Part shown: one piece after another, positions 4,098 to 7,602 of the stretch
Position numbering within the stretch: position 1 is the stretch's first letter
Layout: each line of letters begins with the position of its first letter
DNA from: Candidatus Saccharimonadota bacterium
Lineage (GTDB): Bacteria > Patescibacteriota > Saccharimonadia > Saccharimonadales > Saccharimonadaceae
NCBI GenBank assembly: GCA_017515925.1
Contig: JAFWEB010000059.1
Span: forward strand, 1-7,602
Direction of reading: 5' to 3'
Length of the DNA stretch: 7,602 nucleotides
Notes under the pieces: generated by a model
Told to the model about the DNA's origin: nothing
Database searches by the model: none
Seen by the model: only the letters and a program-made list of their open reading frames with translations
Translations under genes and position numbers: made by a program

Positions 4098-5984
4098 TTA
4101 TTCCAAAATCGCTTTGATGCGCCTAATTCCAGCAGCGCTAGATTCTTCTTTTTTGAGCTTGAAATGTCCCAGCACCCCGGTATGTTCTACATGTGGGCCG
4201 CCGCAAATCTCACGTGAGATAGGCTTGTCAAAGTCGCCAATAGTGTAAACTTTCACTTTGTCATCATATTTTTCCCAGAACATACCCTCGGCTTTTAGCT
4301 CATCGCGGGCATATTCCTTGTCATAAGTATCAAACACCACTGGCAAATCCGCCTTGATCCATTCATTCACCTGGTCTTCTACGGCCTGTTTCTGCTCTGG
4401 AGTGAGCTTGTTGTCATAATTAAAATCTAGGCGCATCCTCTCTGGAGTAATATTGGAGCCTTTTTGGTAAATATCCTTATCTACAATCTTCTTCAGCGCA
4501 GCAAGCGTGAGGTGTGTAGCAGTGTGATATTTGGTACTCATCTCGCCGTGATCTTCTAGACCACCCTTGAACATGCCCTTACTGGCGGTTTTGCTGCGTT
4601 CGCGTTGCTCGGCTAGGGCTTTGTCAAATTCTTCCTTATAATTATCAGATAGCTTGATATTCTGGCGGTAAGCTTCCTCTACAGAAACCTCAAATGGGAA
4701 GCCATAAGTATCCTGCAACTTGAACAAATCTACCCCTGTCAAAATGCCATCTTCGTCTTGGCCGACCATCTTGTGCATTTCCTTCAAGCCTTTGTTCAAA
4801 GTCTGGCGAAAAGCTCTTTCTTCCTTTTCTAGTACTGCCACGGCGTCTTCGCGAGTGGTGAGAATGCTATCTGGGAGATCTTTGTAATTTTCGGCAATAA
4901 TCGGGATGATTTCTGGAATGAAATCCTGTGCAATACCGAGATCTAGCGCCTTCAAAATAGCACGGCGAATCAAACGGCGCAGAGCATAACCCTGCTGCTT
5001 GTTGCTAGGCTTTAGCCCCTGAGCAGAAAGCAAATATGCGCCACGCAAATGATCGGCAATAATGCGCATTTCGTCGGTGTTATTATCGTATTTTTTGCCA
5101 GAAATTTCCTCAATTTTATCAATAATTGGCTTGAGCAAGCTAATCTTGAATACATCAAAACTATCGATAGAGGCTGCAGTAATACGCTCTAGTCCCCCAC
5201 CAAAGTCGACATTTTTATGAGTTAGCTCGGAGAAAGTACCATCTTCGTTTCTCTTGTATTGCATGAAAACTTGGTTGCCAATCTCCATAAAACGCGCGCC
5301 ATCAGAGGCCGGATGAGCCTTGCCGTAGCGCTCTATGTCTTGCTTGTCTTCGCCAAAATCGTAGAAAACCTCGCTATCTGGACCACAAGGGTCGCCAATA
5401 GGGGTGGTATCAATGCCGCCACCGCGAGACCACCAGTTTTCGTGATCGTCATAGAAGAAGATGTGCTCACCTTCTTTAATACCGCGCTTGTCGCCATCCT
5501 CGGCAGAGCCAATTTCGGCAATTTTAGCATCAATTCCAGCTTCTTTAAATACCTTTTTCCAGATATCAGCAGCCTCGGTGTCTTTTGGAATGCCGTATTT
5601 TTCATTTCCGATAAAGCAAGTGACATAAATCTTGTTTGGGTCTAGCCCAACTACCTTGGTCAAGAATTCAAAAAATCCGCGAATCTGTTCTTCTTTGAAA
5701 TAATCACCCAGCGACCAGTTACCAAGCATCTCAAAAACTGTAGTATGTCTAGGATCACCGACATCCTCTATATCTTGTAGGCGCATCGAAGGCTGAGAAT
5801 CAGTTAGCCTCTTGCCCTCTGGATGTGGCTGGCCAAGAAGATATGGTAAAAGTGGCTGCATACCAGAGCCAGTAAACAGAGTAGTAGGGTCATTTTCCAA
5901 TACCAGTGGAGCTGGTGGGATAACCTTGTGACCTCTTTTTTCTTGAAATTCTAAGAATTTTTGACGGATTTCACTTGCATTCAT
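4098..5984 (-). CDS. alaS: Alanine--tRNA ligase, short form lacking beta-barrel and C-Ala domains
   Basis: The 628-residue class II synthetase charges tRNA-Ala with alanine. The N-terminal catalytic domain shows FTGSGMQ (37-43), the motif 2 region HTTVFEMLGNWSLGDYF (80-96), GPDSEVFYD (201-209) and motif 3 FGGGLERI (261-268). A helical tRNA-recognition region follows (YALRRLIRRAI near 333-343). The editing domain keeps all four zinc/catalytic residues: His487 and His491 (HTATH) and Cys594 and His598 (CGGPH), so mischarged Ser/Gly-tRNA can probably be cleared. The protein ends at RRIKAILE, where the editing domain of other AlaRS ends, so the C-Ala/DHHA1 region is missing. Only about 23 residues separate EQRERSK from HTATH, so the beta-barrel domain found there in E. 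coli AlaRS (876 aa) is also absent. The 92-nt downstream gap cannot hold the missing part. The stop is TAA. Start ATG 5984 directly follows a promoter. Confidence 0.96.
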   Translation of the reverse strand: MNASEIRQKFLEFQEKRGHKVIPPAPLVLENDPTTLFTGSGMQPLLPYLLGQPHPEGKRLTDSQPSMRLQDIEDVGDPRHTTVFEMLGNWSLGDYFKEEQIRGFFEFLTKVVGLDPNKIYVTCFIGNEKYGIPKDTEAADIWKKVFKEAGIDAKIAEIGSAEDGDKRGIKEGEHIFFYDDHENWWSRGGGIDTTPIGDPCGPDSEVFYDFGEDKQDIERYGKAHPASDGARFMEIGNQVFMQYKRNEDGTFSELTHKNVDFGGGLERITAASIDSFDVFKISLLKPIIDKIEEISGKKYDNNTDEMRIIADHLRGAYLLSAQGLKPSNKQQGYALRRLIRRAILKALDLGIAQDFIPEIIPIIAENYKDLPDSILTTREDAVAVLEKEERAFRQTLNKGLKEMHKMVGQDEDGILTGVDLFKLQDTYGFPFEVSVEEAYRQNIKLSDNYKEEFDKALAEQRERSKTASKGMFKGGLEDHGEMSTKYHTATHLTLAALKKIVDKDIYQKGSNITPERMRLDFNYDNKLTPEQKQAVEDQVNEWIKADLPVVFDTYDKEYARDELKAEGMFWEKYDDKVKVYTIGDFDKPISREICGGPHVEHTGVLGHFKLKKEESSAAGIRRIKAILE

Positions 5985-5991
5985 AGGTTAG

Positions 5992-6000
5992 ATTATATCA
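5992..6000 (-). promoter_or_regulatory. Extended -10 promoter abutting the alaS ATG (leaderless)
   Basis: On the minus strand TGA-TATAAT (TATAAT at 5992-5997) is followed by seven bases (CTAACCT) and then ATG 5984, so the transcript should begin at the start codon. There is no Shine-Dalgarno site. The arrangement closely copies that of the aminopeptidase promoter, including the ACC(T) just before ATG. Confidence 0.7.
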
Positions 6001-6060
6001 CAACAGATAACAGAGATGAATATTGACTTTTCGGGTGATAATGTTTTAATATTAATTCTA

Positions 6061-6089
6061 TTGCTTTTATTCTTATTTTGAGGTATAAT
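6061..6089 (+). promoter_or_regulatory. Promoter of the exported-protein gene (TTGCTT-17-TATAAT)
   Basis: TTGCTT (6061-6066) and a perfect TATAAT (6084-6089) are separated by 17 nt, with a start expected near 6096. This gives a 5' UTR of about 80 nt, the longest mRNA leader in the window. A second TTGACT at 6023-6028 lacks a good -10 at the right distance. The leader holds a weak hairpin (AAAAGT-5-ACTTTT, 6142-6158) immediately before the ribosome binding site. Confidence 0.7.
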
Positions 6090-6161
6090 AAAGAGTAGAA
6101 ACGTAGTTTTTTGTGGGCCAATTAATTATAAGGGGTCTTTCAAAAGTTTAGTACTTTTTAC

Positions 6162-6170
6162 AAGGAGGTG
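6162..6170 (+). promoter_or_regulatory. Strong Shine-Dalgarno site AAGGAGGTG
   Basis: AAGGAGGTG is nearly fully complementary to the 16S 3' end, and the AGGAGG core ends 8 nt before ATG 6177. It fixes the start there: the in-frame GTG at 6168 is part of the site itself. It is the strongest ribosome binding site in the window, suggesting high expression of the exported protein. Confidence 0.85.
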
Positions 6171-6176
6171 TTTCCA

Positions 6177-6929
6177 ATGAGAACACGGAGAATTTTATCT
6201 GTTATTTTAGCATTTGCGGTGATTACCACCACGGCACTGTTGCTCTTTCCGAGGAGCGCAAACGCAGGGACTAGCTATTACTACACAACCGACCCTTGTG
6301 CCGGTCCGATAGTAATCAACGGGGTAATTTATCACCCTAGTTGCAGTATTCCGGCAGGTAATACCACTGTAACGCAGCAGTATTATGTGCCTGGAACATC
6401 AACCACAACGCCGATCAAAACAATCCAGCAGAAGCCAGTAGTTCAGCAACCTATCTACCAGCAGCCGATCTATCAACAGCCGGTTTACCAGCAGCCAACG
6501 AGACCTAGTTGCAATTACAACTATCTGCCGCCGGACGATATTCTTTCCCCTTATTACGGAAAGAAGGTGAATTACACCCAGCCTAGCTGCCAGACGACTC
6601 CTCAGCTACCCAGCCCTTCGCCTAGCTCTTCCAAGACTACGGCATACAACGGCAACGGATTGCAGAGCGAGACAGATCGTTTGTCTAACGACATTATCTG
6701 GTACGGCAACGAACGCGGATGGCGTTATGAAACGAAGACAGTGAGTAGCGCAGATTATTTCATCACCCGCCGGATCACATTCAGTAACAACAGGGCTATC
6801 CTGTATGTGGACCAGCAGACTGCAAAGACCGATTACAACGGTAACTTTGCCACGGCTTGGTGGGTAAATGGCACACAGACTAGCGAAAGTGAAGTTAGGT
6901 GGATGATATCCAACTACTGTTCAAGGTAA
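6177..6929 (+). CDS. Exported protein with QQPxY repeats, unknown function
   Basis: The 250-residue protein begins with a Sec signal peptide: basic MRTRR, a hydrophobic core to about residue 24, and a likely cut after SANA (residue 30). There is no lipobox Cys and no C-terminal anchor or sorting signal, so it is probably released or bound non-covalently. The mature part has a Tyr/Thr/Cys-rich section (31-80), a QQPIY/QQPVY repeat (90-107), and a Pro/Ser/Thr-rich linker to about 155. A C-terminal domain of about 85 residues is rich in Trp and Tyr (DIIWYGNERGWRYE, ATAWWVNG, SEVRWMISNYC) and may be a small folded binding domain. The mature protein has five Cys (41, 56, 112, 138, 248), an odd number, allowing two disulfides and a free or intermolecular thiol. 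I recognise no family. A surface or host-contact role is only a guess. Its codons look more C/G-ending than those of its neighbours. The stop is TAA. Confidence 0.85.
   Translation: MRTRRILSVILAFAVITTTALLLFPRSANAGTSYYYTTDPCAGPIVINGVIYHPSCSIPAGNTTVTQQYYVPGTSTTTPIKTIQQKPVVQQPIYQQPIYQQPVYQQPTRPSCNYNYLPPDDILSPYYGKKVNYTQPSCQTTPQLPSPSPSSSKTTAYNGNGLQSETDRLSNDIIWYGNERGWRYETKTVSSADYFITRRITFSNNRAILYVDQQTAKTDYNGNFATAWWVNGTQTSESEVRWMISNYCSR
6444..6497 (+). repeat. 15-bp tandem repeat encoding QQPxY
   Basis: Three in-frame 15-bp units (6444-6458, 6459-6473, 6474-6488) plus a 9-bp partial unit encode QQPIY, QQPIY, QQPVY and QQP, residues 90-107 of the exported protein. The units differ at third codon positions (CAA/CAG, CCT/CCG, TAC/TAT), so the peptide repeat is kept while the DNA has drifted. 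This points to an old, selected repeat and not a fresh slippage event. Confidence 0.85.
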
Positions 6930-6959
6930 GCAAAAAACAGATAAGCACATTAGAAAAAT

Positions 6960-6983
6960 GGCGGCCAGTTTGGTCGCCTTTTT
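6960..6983. terminator. Bidirectional intrinsic terminator between the exported-protein gene and mnmA
   Basis: GGCGGCC (6960-6966) pairs with GGTCGCC (6972-6978) over a 5-nt loop, with one G-U pair on the plus strand. It is followed by TTTTT (6979-6983) on the plus strand. Read on the minus strand, the same stem (GGCGACC/GGCCGCC) is followed by ATTTTTC from the A-run at 6954-6959. It lies about 30 nt after the exported-protein stop and about 20 nt after the mnmA stop, and can end both transcripts. Confidence 0.85.
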
Positions 6984-7002
6984 CATGCCTTTTTGACTAG
7001 AT

Positions 7003-7602
7003 TTAGGCGATAATTCCGCCACCCAAACATTCTTCGCCACTATAGAACACTACTGATTGTCCGGCAGCTGGTTTTTTAACTTCTTGAGCAAACTCACACT
7101 TGATTTTCTGTGATTTCGTGTCATAATTAGTAAGCTTTGCTGGAATCAGCGGTGCGCGATGACGAAGTCGCACCTGAATTTCAGTATTTTTTTCAATCTC
7201 CTCGGTCTTGCCACCCCTGATAAATACCTCTTTTAGCGCGAGTTCCTTGGTCCAGAGTTCGGCGCTATTGAGATTGCGCGAGACATAGACAATATTCTTT
7301 TCCAAATCCTTTTTTACCACATAATAAGGTAAACCGCCGCCAACTTTTAGCCCGTGACGCTGGCCAACAGTGTAAAAAACCGCGCCTTCGTGCATGCCTA
7401 ATTTCTCGTCCGTATTTTCGTCGCGGATCTCTCCGGGTTTTGCGTCAATATATTCTTTCAAAAAGTCTTTCATTCCCACTTCACCGACAAAACACACCCC
7501 CATGGATTCTTTTTTATAGGCATTATCCAGGCCTTTTTCGGCAGCAAGTGCCTTCACCTCTGTTTTTAGCATATCGCCAACTGGGAAAATGGTCTTTTTC
7601 AA
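7003..7602 (-). CDS. mnmA: tRNA-specific 2-thiouridylase MnmA, C-terminal part, runs off right edge
   Basis: The 199 visible codons are the C-terminal half of MnmA, which uses ATP and a persulfide relay to make 2-thiouridine at U34 of tRNA-Lys, -Glu and -Gln. Recognisable blocks are FPVGDMLKTEVK, then KKESMGVCFVGE with the second catalytic Cys (fragment residue 37, equivalent to Cys199 of E. coli). These are followed by FYTVGQRHGLKVGGGLPYYVV, NIVYVSRNL and the C-terminal beta-barrel (RLRHRAPLIPAKL to AAGQSVVFYSGEECLGGGII). The N-terminal PP-loop ATPase domain and first catalytic Cys lie beyond position 7602, so the TTG at the edge is an internal Leu codon and not the start. The C-terminus is complete and ends in TAA. 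It converges with the exported-protein gene across a shared terminator. Confidence 0.95.
   Translation of the reverse strand: MKKTIFPVGDMLKTEVKALAAEKGLDNAYKKESMGVCFVGEVGMKDFLKEYIDAKPGEIRDENTDEKLGMHEGAVFYTVGQRHGLKVGGGLPYYVVKKDLEKNIVYVSRNLNSAELWTKELALKEVFIRGGKTEEIEKNTEIQVRLRHRAPLIPAKLTNYDTKSQKIKCEFAQEVKKPAAGQSVVFYSGEECLGGGIIA

Noticed and set aside
4045..4248. 67-codon plus-strand frame spanning the intergenic hairpin and the alaS 3' end
   Set aside because: It starts inside the terminator-like stem and runs antisense to the conserved editing domain. It is neither the missing C-Ala domain nor any recognisable product.
5259..5645. Open frame of 128 codons on the plus strand inside alaS, and a 97-codon one on the minus strand (5333-5626)
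   Set aside because: Both lie in other frames of a gene with intact AlaRS motifs, have no ribosome site and show no protein-like composition. They are shadows.
6023..6052. TTGACT with a TTAATA or TAATAT box as an upstream promoter for the exported protein
   Set aside because: The -35 is good, but the -10 candidates match poorly. The promoter at 6061-6089 is clearly better and sufficient.
1..7602. UGA recoding (code 25)
   Set aside because: No in-frame TGA occurs in the long reading frames, which use GGN for glycine. The lack of TGA among the six stop codons is too small a sample to mean anything.

Overview
The window looks like a chromosomal segment of a reduced-genome bacterium, most likely a Patescibacteria/CPR member, with Saccharibacteria (TM7) as the best guess. 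The grounds are an unlinked 23S rRNA gene, an alanyl-tRNA synthetase reduced to catalytic, tRNA-recognition and editing modules, moderate to low G+C, and extended -10 promoters sitting almost on the start codon. The placement is inference; no search was run. All six visible stop codons are TAA or TAG. The long frames have no internal TGA and use normal glycine codons, so nothing suggests the UGA=Gly code of Gracilibacteria/Absconditabacteria.

Layout, left to right. Positions 1-284 hold the 5' end of a 23S rRNA gene on the minus strand, running off the left edge. Upstream of it is not a 16S gene but a 23S-specific promoter with helically phased A-tracts, followed by a leader of about 180 nt with a boxA-like site and several hairpins. 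Next come an M1 zinc aminopeptidase (531-2987, minus) and a small three-helix membrane protein (3014-3406, minus). Facing away from the latter is a short plus-strand gene (3538-4005) whose product carries a PD-(D/E)XK nuclease-like signature. It converges on alaS (4098-5984, minus). Divergent from alaS is an exported protein with QQPxY repeats (6177-6929, plus). It converges, across a bidirectional terminator, on the C-terminal part of mnmA (7003-7602, minus), which runs off the right edge.

The genes do not form one pathway. 23S rRNA, AlaRS and MnmA belong to translation and tRNA modification; the aminopeptidase fits peptide scavenging or turnover; the membrane and exported proteins belong to the cell envelope; the nuclease-like protein is an orphan. 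Nearly every gene has its own recognisable -10 box. Two genes (aminopeptidase, alaS) look leaderless, while two others (membrane protein, exported protein) have a 5' UTR and a Shine-Dalgarno site, so two modes of translation initiation appear to coexist. No CRISPR array, insertion sequence, tRNA gene or origin was seen.
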